Assembly: GCF_000725805.1 (NCBI RefSeq) | Contig: NZ_JOFT01000009.1 | Span: 189,486 to 253,485 of the forward strand | Length of the DNA: 64,000 nucleotides | Reading direction: 5' to 3' | Source: Streptomyces xanthophaeus | Lineage (GTDB): Bacteria > Actinomycetota > Actinomycetes > Streptomycetales > Streptomycetaceae | Shown: piece after piece, positions 33,511-42,159 of the stretch | Layout: every line of letters begins with the position of its first letter | Position numbering within the stretch: position 1 is the stretch's first letter | Notes under the pieces: model-generated | The model's database searches: none | Seen by the model: only the letters and a program-made list of their open reading frames with translations | What the model was told of the DNA's origin: nothing | Translations under genes and position numbers: made by a program

Positions 33511-35559
33511 TCAGGACTGCCGCGTCCAGCGCTGCGAGGCCTTCCCGGCGCAGGTCAGCGTGTGCAGGCCGGTGCCCATGTACGGGTCGAGGCAGCCGCC
33601 GCCGAAGTCGCTGCGCAGGCTGCCGTCCGCACCCGTGCGCCACACCCGGCCGATGTCCTGGGCGCAGTCCCCGACGAAGGCGGCCTGGTTCAGCCCGTTG
33701 GAGTACAGGCACTGGCCGGACTGCTGGTTGACGAGCTTGAAGCCCCCGTCGGAGCGGCCCTGGACCGTCCACCGGGTACTGGCGTCCCCGCACTCCGCGT
33801 AGCTCGACGAGCCGTAGACCTGGCTGATGCACTTGCCGTTGTCGCCGTTGCGGTAGCGGTAGGTGCCGGAGGCGGGCGGCGGGGTGGTCGCGGGCTTCCC
33901 CGGAGCGGTGGTGCCGGGCCGGCTGGGCGCACCGGAGGGGACCGGGCCGGGACCCGCGGAGCCGCCGCCCGCGCCCGCCCCGGGCTGCGTACCGCTGCCG
34001 GTGCCCGTCCCGCCGCCGCCGACGGCGCCGCCCGCCCCGGCCGCGGCGCCCCCGCCGGCCGCCGGTCCGGAGCCTCCGAGGCCGCCTGTCGCAGCGGCGC
34101 CGGTCTCGCCCGGGGTGGCTCCGGGCGGCGGTGACGCGGCCGGGGCCGCCGGGTCCTGGGGGCTCCCGCCCGGGGACGCCGCGGCCTGGGCTCCCGGGGC
34201 AGCGGGGGAGGCCGACGGATCGGCCCCGGCCTCGGACCGGGGTGCGGAGGTGTACGGCAGGTTCTGGATGACCAGGGTCGTCCCGCCGCCGACCACGACG
34301 ACGGGCAGGACGGCCAGCAGGATGCGGGTACGGCGGCGTGCGGGCCGCCGCCCTTCCTCCGGACGGGCCGCCGCGGCCGGGACCCCGGGCGCCGCATCCG
34401 CCGCCGGCGCGGCCGGTCCGGCCGCCGGTCCCGCCGCCGGACCACCGGCCGGGTCCGGGGCCGCATCCGCCGCAGGCGCCGTAGGCGTCACCGGTGCCTG
34501 AACCGGAACCGGAACCGGAACCGGAGCCTGAACCGGTGCCTGTGCCGGTGCCGGTGCCGGTGCCGGTGCCGGTGCCGACTCCGCGCCGGAGGCCTCTTCC
34601 TGCGGCGCCGCGCCCGCGAGCGGCAGCGTCGGTACGTCGGCCTCCTGCACCTGCGCGGCGAAGGCGGACCGCTCGGACAGCCGCTCGGAGACGAGGTCCG
34701 GCCACAGCACCGCGGACGGGTCGTGCGCCGTGGCGCGTGCGAGGAGTTCACCCGCGGTGGGGCGGCCCTCGGGGTCCTTGTCGAGGCAGGCCCCGACCAG
34801 CTCCGCGAGTTCCGGGTCCGTCTCCCGCAGCGGCTCCAGGTCCGGCTGCTCGTGGACGATCCGGTACAGCACCCCGTGCCCGGACTCGTCGCCGAAGGGC
34901 GGCCGTCCGCAGGCCGCGTACGCCAGGACCGACCCCAGCGCGAACACGTCGGTGGCCCCGCTCAGCCGCCGGGTGCCCGAGGCCTGCTCGGGCGCCATGT
35001 AGGCGGGCGTGCCCACGACCATGCCGGTCCGGGTCAGCTGGCTCTGCTCGGCGGCCCGGGCGACCCCGAAGTCGATGAGGGTGAGGCCGTCCAGGGTCAG
35101 CATCACGTTGGACGGCTTGAGGTCCCGGTGCACCATGTCCAGTGCGTGCACCGCTTCCAGACCGGCCGCCGCTTCCCGCAGCAGCAGCCACAGCGCCTGC
35201 GCGGGCAGGGGCTCGCCGTGCAGGTCGACGGCTTCCTTCAGGGTGATCCCGGGGACGTACGCGGTGGCGAACCACGGGGGCCGCGCCGTGCGGTCGCTGG
35301 CCAGCAGCGGGGCGGTGGCCCCGTCGGGCAGCCGGGCGAGATTGTCCAGCTCGTGCCCGAAGCGGCGCAGGAAGTCCTTGTCCTCGCCGACGACGGAGGC
35401 CAGCAGCTGCTTCACGGCGACGTACCGGCCGTCCCGGACACCCAGGTAGACCCGCCCCATGCCGCCCGCCCCGAGCCGTCCCGCCAGCGGAATCGGACCG
35501 ATCCGACGCGGATCCTCCGGTTCCAGCGGCTCCGCCCCGCTCCCCCTCAGCTCTAACAC
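33511..35559 (-). CDS. Ser/Thr protein kinase fused to an extracellular ricin-B lectin domain; TTA second codon
   Basis: The 682-residue protein has a kinase domain (about 19-275) with LGAGGMGRVYLG, VAVKQLL, HRDLKPSNVML, DFGVARA and MAPEQASG, so it appears active. A Pro/Ala-rich linker contains PVPVPVPV-type repeats. One membrane helix lies at about 405-425, followed by a Gly/Pro-rich outer linker. The last 125 residues form a ricin-type beta-trefoil, shown by NGDNGKCISQVYGSSSYAEC, QSGQCLYSNGLNQ, GGCLDPYMGTG and the QRWTRQS end. It could sense a glycan. Codon 2 is TTA in the only available start context (GTG TTA GAG), implying dependence on the bldA tRNA. Confidence 0.9.
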   Translation of the reverse strand: MLELRGSGAEPLEPEDPRRIGPIPLAGRLGAGGMGRVYLGVRDGRYVAVKQLLASVVGEDKDFLRRFGHELDNLARLPDGATAPLLASDRTARPPWFATAYVPGITLKEAVDLHGEPLPAQALWLLLREAAAGLEAVHALDMVHRDLKPSNVMLTLDGLTLIDFGVARAAEQSQLTRTGMVVGTPAYMAPEQASGTRRLSGATDVFALGSVLAYAACGRPPFGDESGHGVLYRIVHEQPDLEPLRETDPELAELVGACLDKDPEGRPTAGELLARATAHDPSAVLWPDLVSERLSERSAFAAQVQEADVPTLPLAGAAPQEEASGAESAPAPAPAPAPAQAPVQAPVPVPVPVQAPVTPTAPAADAAPDPAGGPAAGPAAGPAAPAADAAPGVPAAAARPEEGRRPARRRTRILLAVLPVVVVGGGTTLVIQNLPYTSAPRSEAGADPSASPAAPGAQAAASPGGSPQDPAAPAASPPPGATPGETGAAATGGLGGSGPAAGGGAAAGAGGAVGGGGTGTGSGTQPGAGAGGGSAGPGPVPSGAPSRPGTTAPGKPATTPPPASGTYRYRNGDNGKCISQVYGSSSYAECGDASTRWTVQGRSDGGFKLVNQQSGQCLYSNGLNQAAFVGDCAQDIGRVWRTGADGSLRSDFGGGCLDPYMGTGLHTLTCAGKASQRWTRQS

Positions 35560-35659
35560 GTCAGCCCCGTCAGCATCGGAAGTATTTTCTGGAAATCTAC
35601 CCGATGCCTGCGGGGTGCAACGAGGGCCGCCCGCAGCCGACTTGACCTCCCGGGACGGG

Positions 35660-36538
35660 CTACCAGGCCAGCTGCGCGATCTCCTCCGAGACCACCGCGC
35701 AGGCGTCCGCTGCCGGATCGATGAGCGGGAAGTGCCCGACCCCGTCCAGCAGCGTCAGCCCCACCGTCTCGCCCGCCTTCGCGGCGGCGGCCACGTACGC
35801 GTCCGCCACCGCCGCCGGGACGACGATGTCCTCGCGCCCGTGCACCACTGCCGTGGCGATGCCCGTCGGAAGCAGGGCCGCCGGGTCCGCGTGCGCGATC
35901 CGCTCGGCCCAGTGCGCCTCGCCGCCCAGGAACTGCGCGCAGGCACCGCCGCAGACTCCCTGCTCCTGCGCCACCGTGAAGTCCGCGATGGGGGCGAGCG
36001 CCACCACACCGCGCAGCGGCGGCGGTTCGGGCAGCCGCCACGGGGATCCGTGCGGGAGCACGTGCCGGGCGGCCGCCCACAGCGCGAGCTGCCCGCCGGC
36101 GGAGTGGCCGGTGACGACGACCCGGCGCAGGTCGGCCTGCGGCAGCGCGGCCGCCGCCAGCTCCGGCAGCGCGTCCAGGGCGGCGGCGACGTCGTCGAAG
36201 GTCTCCGGCCAGCGCCCGGCGACCGGCCCTTCGGCGTCCTGGTGGGGAAGTGAACTGCCGCGCCGGTACTCGACGTTGGCGACGGCGAAGCCCTGCCGGG
36301 CCAGGAATCCGGCCAGCGGGGTGACGTGCTGCCGGTCGTAGGGGGCCCGCCACGCGCCGCCGTGCAGGAGCACCACCAGCGGCGCCTGCCCCGGGGTTTT
36401 GCCGTGCGGGGCGTAGAAGTCGACGAGCTGGTCGGGGTGTTCTCCGTAGGTGGCGGTCGCGTCCGGGGCGACGGGCGGATGGGAGAAGGCCGATGCCGCC
36501 TCGGCGGCGTCCCGTTCCACTGCGGCGGGGTCCGTCAT
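35660..36538 (-). CDS. kynB: alpha/beta hydrolase, probable kynurenine formamidase
   Basis: The 292-residue protein has the oxyanion motif VVLLHGGAWRAPYD (HGGxW, as in arylformamidases and carboxylesterases), the nucleophile elbow VVTGHSAGGQLALW with Ser, HGREDIVVP with the acid, and a late His in GVGHFPL. It lies directly downstream of kynU and kynA on the same strand. Hydrolysis of N-formylkynurenine to kynurenine would complete the pathway. The function is inferred from context; the family includes general esterases. It is 171 bases from kynU, with a hairpin between, so it may have its own promoter. The symbol is provisional. Confidence 0.7.
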   Translation of the reverse strand: MTDPAAVERDAAEAASAFSHPPVAPDATATYGEHPDQLVDFYAPHGKTPGQAPLVVLLHGGAWRAPYDRQHVTPLAGFLARQGFAVANVEYRRGSSLPHQDAEGPVAGRWPETFDDVAAALDALPELAAAALPQADLRRVVVTGHSAGGQLALWAAARHVLPHGSPWRLPEPPPLRGVVALAPIADFTVAQEQGVCGGACAQFLGGEAHWAERIAHADPAALLPTGIATAVVHGREDIVVPAAVADAYVAAAAKAGETVGLTLLDGVGHFPLIDPAADACAVVSEEIAQLAW

Positions 36539-36656
36539 CGGCTCAACCTCTCGGTAACGCGTGGGACAGCGGGGACAGATGTTCCGGTGTTCCGGCAGAG
36601 CGGGACCGTATCAGTCTGGAACGGGGCGTTCCGTGCGGGGTCCCGGATATGCCGCG

Positions 36657-36682
36657 GCGGGCGGAGCTACAGCCCCGCCCGC
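36657..36682 (-). terminator. hairpin downstream of kynU
   Basis: GCGGGCGG (36657-36664) pairs with CCGCCCGC (36675-36682), extended inward by two further pairs around a TACA loop. It lies 28 bases after the kynU stop and before the hydrolase gene on the same strand. It could reduce read-through rather than stop transcription completely. Confidence 0.5.
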
Positions 36683-36709
36683 CCGGTGATGTGACGTTTC
36701 GCTACTGCG

Positions 36710-37915
36710 TCACCCGAAAATGTGACCCAGTGTCCGTGCGGCACGCTCCGCGTCGGCGAATCCGACGTACAGCGGGGTGAACCCGAAGCGCAGGACGTCG
36801 GGGGCCCGGAAGTCCCCGATGACACCGCGGGAGATGAGCTCCCCCATGACCTCACGGGCGTTCTCCGTGCGCAGCGAGACCTGGCTGCCGCGCTGGTCGT
36901 GTCCGGCCGGGGTGACCGACTCGACGAGCCCCTGCGGGACGTACGCCGCCACGCATTCGAGGAAGAAGTCGGTCAGGGCGAGCGACTTCGCCCGTACGTC
37001 CTCGATCCGGACCCCGTCCCAGGCGTCCAGCGCCGCCTCCAGGGCCAGCATGGACAGGATGTCCGGGGTACCGACCCGGCCCCGTGCCGCGCCCTCGGCC
37101 GGACGGTAGTCCGGGGTCATGGCGAAGGGGTCGGCGTGCCCGTTCCACCCGGGGAGGGGGGAGTCGAAGGCCGCCTGGTGACGCTCGGCGATGTACAGGT
37201 ACGCGGGCGAGCCGGGGCCGCCGTTCAGGTACTTGTACGTGCAGCCGACCGCGAGGTCGACGGCGTGCGCGTCGAGTCCGACGGGCAGGGCCCCGGCCGA
37301 GTGGCACAGGTCCCAGACGACCACGGCCCCCGCCGCACGGGCGGCGGCGGTCAGGCCCGGCAGGTCGTGCAGGCGGCCGGTGCGGTAGTCGACCTGGTTC
37401 AGGAGCACCACGGCCGTGTCCGGGCCGAGGGCGGCGGGGACGTCCGCCGGGTCGACGGGGACCGCCGTCAGGCCGGTCATCCGGGCCGCCGACTGCGCGA
37501 TGTAGCCGTCGGTCGGGAAGGTGGCGGCGTCGACCAGGAGACGGGTCCGGCCCGGTCCGGCCAGCCGGGCCGCGCCCACCAGCGCCTTGAACAGGTTGAC
37601 GCTGGTGGAGTCGCCCACGACCACCTGGCCGGGAGCGGCGCCCACGAGCGGGGCGATCCGGTCGCCGATCCGCTCCGGGGCGGTCCACCAACGGCTCTCG
37701 TCCCAGGAACGGATGAGGAGCTCGCCCCACTGGCGCGCGACCACGTCGGCGGTGGCCGCCGCGACGCCGGCCGGCAGCGCCCCGAGGGAGTTGCCGTCCA
37801 GGTAGACGACCCCGTCGGGGAGGGTGAAGCGCTCGCGGAGCTTGCCGAGCTCGTCGGCGGCGTCCAGGGCGGCGGCGCGGGCCGCCAGAGCGGGTATCGC
37901 GGTCGGCTCAGACAT
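36710..37915 (-). CDS. kynU: kynureninase
   Basis: The 401-residue PLP enzyme shows VVYLDGNSLGALP near the N-terminus, VVGDSTSVNLFKALVGAARL (cofactor phosphate loop), VVLLNQVDYRTGRLHDLPGL, VVWDLCHSAGALPVGLDAHA with the Asp for the pyridine nitrogen, and VGCTYKYLNGGPGSPAYLYI with the Schiff-base Lys. It cleaves kynurenine to anthranilate and alanine. The ATG overlaps the kynA stop by eight bases (ATGTCTGA). Motifs and length match KynU throughout. Anthranilate could feed tryptophan resynthesis or specialised metabolites. Confidence 0.95.
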   Translation of the reverse strand: MSEPTAIPALAARAAALDAADELGKLRERFTLPDGVVYLDGNSLGALPAGVAAATADVVARQWGELLIRSWDESRWWTAPERIGDRIAPLVGAAPGQVVVGDSTSVNLFKALVGAARLAGPGRTRLLVDAATFPTDGYIAQSAARMTGLTAVPVDPADVPAALGPDTAVVLLNQVDYRTGRLHDLPGLTAAARAAGAVVVWDLCHSAGALPVGLDAHAVDLAVGCTYKYLNGGPGSPAYLYIAERHQAAFDSPLPGWNGHADPFAMTPDYRPAEGAARGRVGTPDILSMLALEAALDAWDGVRIEDVRAKSLALTDFFLECVAAYVPQGLVESVTPAGHDQRGSQVSLRTENAREVMGELISRGVIGDFRAPDVLRFGFTPLYVGFADAERAARTLGHIFG

Positions 37916-38753
37916 GGCTGCGCGCCGTCCAGAGCTCCGGGAAGACGTTCTTCGTCGCGCGCTTCTCGAGCCAGGTCACCCCGGCGGAGCCGCCCGTGCC
38001 GGTCTTCGCGCCCATGGCCCGGCGGGTGGCCACCAGGTGGTCGTTGCGCCAGCGCCAGACGAGCTCGGCGACGTCCGTGAGGACCTCACCGAGGCGGTGG
38101 AGGTCGGGCTGCGCGTCGGGGTCGGCGTACAGGGCCGTCCAGACGGCCTCGACCTCGGCCGAGGGCTCGTAGCGCTGCGCCAGGTCGCGGTCCAGGACGG
38201 CCTCCGGGACGGGCAGGCCGCGGCGCGCGAGCAGGCGCAGGACCTCGTCGTAGAGGCTGGGCTCGTGGAGGGCCTTCTCCAGCTCCGCGTGGACGCGCGG
38301 GGCGCCGCGGTGCGGGACCAGCATGGAGGCCGACTTGTCGCCGAGGAGGAACTCCATCCGGCGGTACATCGCGGACTGGAAGCCCGACCCCTCGCCGAGG
38401 GCGGAGCGGTAGGCGTTGAACTGTCCGGGGGTGAGCTGCGCGAGCGGGCGCCAGGAGGCGTTGAGGGCCTCCAGCTCACGGAGGGATCGTTTCAGCGCGT
38501 CCATCGCCACCGGGATCCGGTCCTCGCGCAGTGCGCGGGCCGCGGTCTCCCACTCGTGGACGATGACGGTGAACCACAGCTCCATGACCTGGGTCGTGAC
38601 CAGGAAGACCATCTCGCCCGGGTCGTCCGAGCGCAGCTGCTGGAGGTGGGTGAGGACGTCCGCCTGGACGTAGTCCTCGTACGGGGTGGTGCCGGCGAAG
38701 TCGAGGTTCGGGGTGTCCGAACCGGCTCCGGAGGCATCAAGGGCGTGCGACAT
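37908..38753 (-). CDS. kynA: tryptophan 2,3-dioxygenase
   Basis: The ATG at 38753 has GAGGAGA six bases upstream, giving 281 residues starting MSHALDASGAGSDTPNLDFA. The protein matches heme-dependent TDO with TPYEDYVQADVLTHLQQLRS, FLVTTQVMELWFTVIVHEWE (heme-edge His), NAYRSALGEGSGFQSAMYRR and WRWRNDHLVATRRAMGAKTG, and ends TWLEKRATKNVFPELW. It opens the indole ring of tryptophan to N-formylkynurenine. It is first in the kynA-kynU unit. No regulator is adjacent. Confidence 0.95.
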   Translation of the reverse strand: MSHALDASGAGSDTPNLDFAGTTPYEDYVQADVLTHLQQLRSDDPGEMVFLVTTQVMELWFTVIVHEWETAARALREDRIPVAMDALKRSLRELEALNASWRPLAQLTPGQFNAYRSALGEGSGFQSAMYRRMEFLLGDKSASMLVPHRGAPRVHAELEKALHEPSLYDEVLRLLARRGLPVPEAVLDRDLAQRYEPSAEVEAVWTALYADPDAQPDLHRLGEVLTDVAELVWRWRNDHLVATRRAMGAKTGTGGSAGVTWLEKRATKNVFPELWTARSHV

Positions 38754-38913
38754 CGCTGTCTCCTCGACACGTGCTTCCGGGTAGCGGTCCGCTCCTTCCG
38801 TGAGGTGAGTGGAGCCCCGGTCCCCTGCCCGCATCATAGGACGACGGTGCGCCGGGGCTCCAGCGGGGAGTGGGGCAGGTCACATGTCTTGCGTGCACCC
38901 CCCGCCGGGAGGC

Positions 38914-39327
38914 TCAGGCGTTGAGCGTGTCCGCGGCCGTCTCGGACGAGTCGCGCAGGAAGGTCGAGCAGCGCTCGAACTCCTCCTTCTCGCCGATCGC
39001 CTCGGCCGCGCGGGCCAGGGCGTGCAGAGCGCGCAGGAAACCGCGGTTCGGCTCGTGCTCCCACGGCACCGGGCCGTGGCCCTTCCAGCCGGCGCGGCGC
39101 AGCGCGTCGAGCCCGCGGTGGTAGCCGGTACGGGCGTAGGCGTACGACTCGACCGTGCGGCCGGCCGCGAAGGCCTCGTCGGCGAGGGTCGCCCAGGCGA
39201 GGGACGAGGTGGGGTGCGCGGCCGCCACCTCGACGGCAGGGGTACCCGCGGCGAGGGCCTCGCGGCCCGGCTCGTCGGGCAGGTGGGTGGGGGCGGGGCC
39301 CCCGAGCAGGTTCTGGTGAATGGACAT
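38914..39327 (-). CDS. DUF3151 family protein
   Basis: The ATG at 39327 (MSIHQNLLGGPAPTHLPDEP) is chosen over an ATG 21 bases upstream because it matches the usual N-terminus of the family; its ribosome-binding site is weak. The 137 residues are helical, with TSSLAWATLADEAFAAGRTV, AYARTGYHRGLDALRRAGWK and NRGFLRALHALARAAEAIGE, resembling TPR-like repeats. DUF3151 proteins are actinobacterial and usually sit beside fba, as here. No function is known. Confidence 0.85.
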   Translation of the reverse strand: MSIHQNLLGGPAPTHLPDEPGREALAAGTPAVEVAAAHPTSSLAWATLADEAFAAGRTVESYAYARTGYHRGLDALRRAGWKGHGPVPWEHEPNRGFLRALHALARAAEAIGEKEEFERCSTFLRDSSETAADTLNA

Positions 39328-39407
39328 GGACCCAGTCTGGGGTATCACCGCACCCGCCGGACGGCGCCCTACGGTCGGCGGCGCCGCAACTGCGGGGGCG
39401 GGGAAGG

Positions 39408-39454
39408 CCGCAGGGCCCGGCCCGCCGTCCTGGGACGGGGGCCGGGCCCTGCGG
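39408..39454 (-). terminator. terminator hairpin downstream of fba
   Basis: Two perfect 16-base arms, 39408-39423 and 39439-39454 (CCGCAGGGCCCGGCCC type), enclose a 15-base loop. It starts 16 bases beyond the fba stop and precedes the DUF3151 gene, so it separates the two. Confidence 0.8.
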
Positions 39455-39470
39455 TGCGGGCGCGGAACGC

Positions 39471-40493
39471 CTACTTGAGCTTCGTACCGGTGGAGCGCAG
39501 GTTCGCGCAGGCCTCGGTGACGCGCGCGGCCATGCCGGCCTCGGCCGCCTTGCCCCAGGTGCGGGGGTCGTACTTCGACTTCGTGCCGACCTCGCCGTCG
39601 ACCTTCAGCACCGCGTCGTAGTTGCGGAACATGTGGTCCACGACCGGGCGGGTGAAGGCGTACTGGGTGTCGGTGTCGAGGTTCATCTTCACGACGCCGT
39701 TCTCCAGCGCGGTGGCGATCTCCTCGGCGGTGGAGCCGGAGCCGCCGTGGAAGACGAAGTCGAACGGGGAGGCCTTGCCGTACTTCTCGGCGACACCGGC
39801 CTGGAGGTCCTTGAGGAGCTCGGGGCGCAGGACGACGTTGCCCGGCTTGTAGACGCCGTGGACGTTGCCGAAGGACGCGGCCAGCAGGTAGCGGCCCTTC
39901 TCGCCCAGGCCGAGGGCCTCGGCGGTGCGGATCGCGTCGTCGACGGTGGTGTACAGCTCGTCGTTGATCTCGTGGCTGACGCCGTCCTCCTCGCCGCCGG
40001 TCGGGGTGATCTCGACCTCAAGGATGATCTTCGCGGCGGCGGCCTTGGCGAGCAGCTCCTGGCCGATGGCCAGGTTGTCGGCCAGGGTCTCGGCGGAGCC
40101 GTCCCACATGTGCGACTGGAAGAGCGGGTTCAGACCACGGGCCACGCGCTCGGCGGAGACCTCCAGGAGCGGACGTACGTAGCCGTCCAGCTTGTCCTTG
40201 GGGCAGTGGTCCGTGTGCAGGGCGACCGTGATGTCGTACTTGGCGGCCACGATGTGCGCGAACTCGGCCAGGGCGACGGCGCCGGTGACCATGTCCTTGT
40301 TGTACTGGCCACCCAGGAACTCCGCACCACCGGTGGAGATCTGGATGATGCCGTCGCTCTCGGCCTCCGCGAAGCCGCGCAGCGCAGCGTGCAGGGTCTG
40401 GGAGGAGGTCACGTTGATGGCCGGGTAGGCGAACTTGCCTGCCTTCGCCCGGTCGAGCATCTCGTTGTAGACCTCGGGGGTTGCGATGGGCAT
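39471..40493 (-). CDS. fba: class II fructose-bisphosphate aldolase
   Basis: The 340-residue protein has a GGAG ribosome-binding site. Motifs include FAYPAINVTSSQTLHAALRG, VALHTDHCPKDKLDG with zinc-binding His, EVEITPTGGEEDGV, AASFGNVHGVYKPGNV, FVFHGGSGSTAEEI and KMNLDTDTQYAFTRPV, all classical for the long class II form. It cleaves fructose 1,6-bisphosphate to dihydroxyacetone phosphate and glyceraldehyde 3-phosphate in glycolysis, and runs in reverse in gluconeogenesis. Length is typical. It is probably monocistronic given the strong terminator downstream. Confidence 0.96.
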   Translation of the reverse strand: MPIATPEVYNEMLDRAKAGKFAYPAINVTSSQTLHAALRGFAEAESDGIIQISTGGAEFLGGQYNKDMVTGAVALAEFAHIVAAKYDITVALHTDHCPKDKLDGYVRPLLEVSAERVARGLNPLFQSHMWDGSAETLADNLAIGQELLAKAAAAKIILEVEITPTGGEEDGVSHEINDELYTTVDDAIRTAEALGLGEKGRYLLAASFGNVHGVYKPGNVVLRPELLKDLQAGVAEKYGKASPFDFVFHGGSGSTAEEIATALENGVVKMNLDTDTQYAFTRPVVDHMFRNYDAVLKVDGEVGTKSKYDPRTWGKAAEAGMAARVTEACANLRSTGTKLK

Positions 40494-40625
40494 CTGTCCG
40501 CTCCTTGGATATGCGGGGAGTGTGCTATTGCGGGCCCTGACCTGGGGGCGACGTCATCGTCGCGCCTATCTTTCCAGACTCCGCGCGACACTCCACCCCG
40601 CCGGTCACCCCTTCGCGCCGAACCC

Positions 40626-40655
40626 GCCGGGATGTTTCACGTGAAACATCCCGGC
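40626..40655. other. parS: parS chromosome-partition site within a 30-bp perfect palindrome
   Basis: TGTTTCACGTGAAACA at 40633-40648 is an exact match to the bacterial parS consensus bound by ParB. It is extended by GCCGGGA / TCCCGGC to a perfect 30-bp palindrome from 40626 to 40655. It lies in the fba-pyrE gap. In Streptomyces parS sites cluster around oriC, so the window should be origin-proximal. The GC-rich extension could also act as a terminator stem. Confidence 0.95.
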
Positions 40656-40764
40656 TCCCGGCAAACGGGCAGGTCAGAACCGGATGGAGGAGTTCCGAGG
40701 ACCTGAGTCACCAGTTCTTCCGGCCCGCAGTCCCCGGAGATCGTCCGGATTCCTGCCCGATCCC

Positions 40765-41304
40765 CTAGGAGAGACCGAGGTCCCCGAGGCGGTAGCCGGT
40801 GAGGTAGGGCAGGCCCGCCTCGGCGATCGCGTCGGCGGCGCCGCGGTCCACGATCGTGGCGACGGCGACGACCTCGCCGCCCGCCTCGCGGACCGCCTCG
40901 ACGGCGGTCAGCGGGGACCCGCCGGTGGTCGAGGTGTCCTCGACCACCAGGCAGCGCTTGCCCTTCACGTCGGTGCCCTCGATGCGGCGCTGCATGCCGT
41001 GCGCCTTCTGGGCCTTGCGGACGACGAAGGCGTCGAGGCGCTCGCCGCGCGCGGCGGAGGCGTGCAGCATCGAGGTCGCGACCGGGTCGGCGCCCAGGGT
41101 CAGGCCGCCGACGCAGTCGAATTCGAGGTCGGCGGTGAGGTCGAGCATGACCTGGCCGACCAGCGGGGCCGCCTCGCCGTCGAGGGTGATCCGGCGGAGG
41201 TCGATGTAGTAGTCGGCCTCCCGGCCGGAGGAGAGGGTCACCTTGCCGTGCACGACGGCCTTGTCCTTGATCTGCTGCAGAAGCGCATCGCGTACGTCAC
41301 TCAT
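40765..41304 (-). CDS. pyrE: orotate phosphoribosyltransferase
   Basis: The ATG at 41304 gives 179 residues starting MSDVRDALLQQIKDKAVVHG; a GTG 27 bases upstream is less likely. It has KVTLSSGREADYYIDLRRIT, VGGLTLGADPVATSMLHASA and the PRPP-binding loop CLVVEDTSTTGGSPLTAVEA. PyrE joins orotate and PRPP to make OMP in pyrimidine synthesis. It lies 30 bases after the epimerase-like gene on the same strand, so it may be the last gene of a run starting near 44.8 kb. Confidence 0.95.
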   Translation of the reverse strand: MSDVRDALLQQIKDKAVVHGKVTLSSGREADYYIDLRRITLDGEAAPLVGQVMLDLTADLEFDCVGGLTLGADPVATSMLHASAARGERLDAFVVRKAQKAHGMQRRIEGTDVKGKRCLVVEDTSTTGGSPLTAVEAVREAGGEVVAVATIVDRGAADAIAEAGLPYLTGYRLGDLGLS

Positions 41305-41334
41305 AGCCCCGAGCTTAGGGGGTGCGCACACTCC

Positions 41335-42123
41335 CTAGCCGAGGCGCCGCCAGGTCCAGGTGGTGGACACCTCCAGCGGGTCCACCGGGGTGACCAGGCG
41401 GGGAAGGGAGTTCAGTCCGTTGGGCGGTCCCGACTGGGGCTCCACGCACACGGCTTCGGGCTCCTCGTCGTAGACGACCACCCATTCGGCCCGGCTGGTG
41501 AGCCTCAGCTCCAGGGCCCCGGGCCAGGTCAGCGTGACGTCCACGCCGTACGGCATGCCGAAGCAGTCGTCCCACGGGCCGGGCAGGGGGTCGATGCGGC
41601 GGCCGGTCGGGATGTGGTCCTCCCCGCGCTCCTCCTGCCAGGCGGCGTCGAAGGCCACCTTCACGTCCTCGCCGCCGGGGGCGAGGCTGCGCAGGAACCA
41701 GGGGTGCCATCCCACCTGGGCCGGGAAGGAGTCCCCGTACGTCTCGACGCCCATGGTGAGGGTCAGCGCGTCCTCGCCGAGCTCGACGACCTGGGTGACC
41801 CGGCCGGGGTACGGCCACGGGTCGGCGAGGTCGTAGGTGAAGACCGCATCGGTCGCGGTGGCGCGGGCCCGCCGCCAGGGCGCGTCGCGGGCGAAGCCGT
41901 GGAGGGCGTGCGGCGGGTGGTTGAGCGGCATCTGGTGCACGGTGGCACCGTCGCGGAACCGGCCGTCGGCGGTGCGGCCGCACCACGGCACCATCGGGAA
42001 GGCCCCGTAGTGGGCTCCCTGGCGCAGCAGTTCGGTCCCGTCGATCCGCAGACTGCTGATCCGGCAGCCGTTCTCCTGGTCGACGGTCACCTCGGCGCCG
42101 CCGGCGATCAGTTGCGTACTCAT
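41335..42123 (-). CDS. aldose 1-epimerase family protein
   Basis: The 262 residues show the galactose-mutarotase-like beta-sandwich pattern: RISSLRIDGTELLRQGAHYG at the N-terminus, FPMVPWCGRTADGRF, PHALHGFARDAPW with the substrate His, AQVGWHPWFLRSLAPGG with the second His, and AVCVEPQSGPPNGLN with the catalytic Glu. Such enzymes interconvert anomers of free or phosphorylated sugars; the sugar is not predictable. It is close to pyrE and to the SRPBCC gene on the same strand. Confidence 0.85.
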   Translation of the reverse strand: MSTQLIAGGAEVTVDQENGCRISSLRIDGTELLRQGAHYGAFPMVPWCGRTADGRFRDGATVHQMPLNHPPHALHGFARDAPWRRARATATDAVFTYDLADPWPYPGRVTQVVELGEDALTLTMGVETYGDSFPAQVGWHPWFLRSLAPGGEDVKVAFDAAWQEERGEDHIPTGRRIDPLPGPWDDCFGMPYGVDVTLTWPGALELRLTSRAEWVVVYDEEPEAVCVEPQSGPPNGLNSLPRLVTPVDPLEVSTTWTWRRLG

Positions 42124-42159
42124 GCGGTCGACCCTAGGCGGTGTACGGGAGTTCGTGCG

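Noticed and set aside
31908..34705. Long minus-strand frame crossing purA
   Set aside because: It is antisense to purA and out of frame with the kinase-lectin gene; its content is repeat-derived Gly/Thr runs.
40684..40764. Small gene between parS and pyrE
   Set aside because: No ribosome-binding site and the short frames lack coding character.
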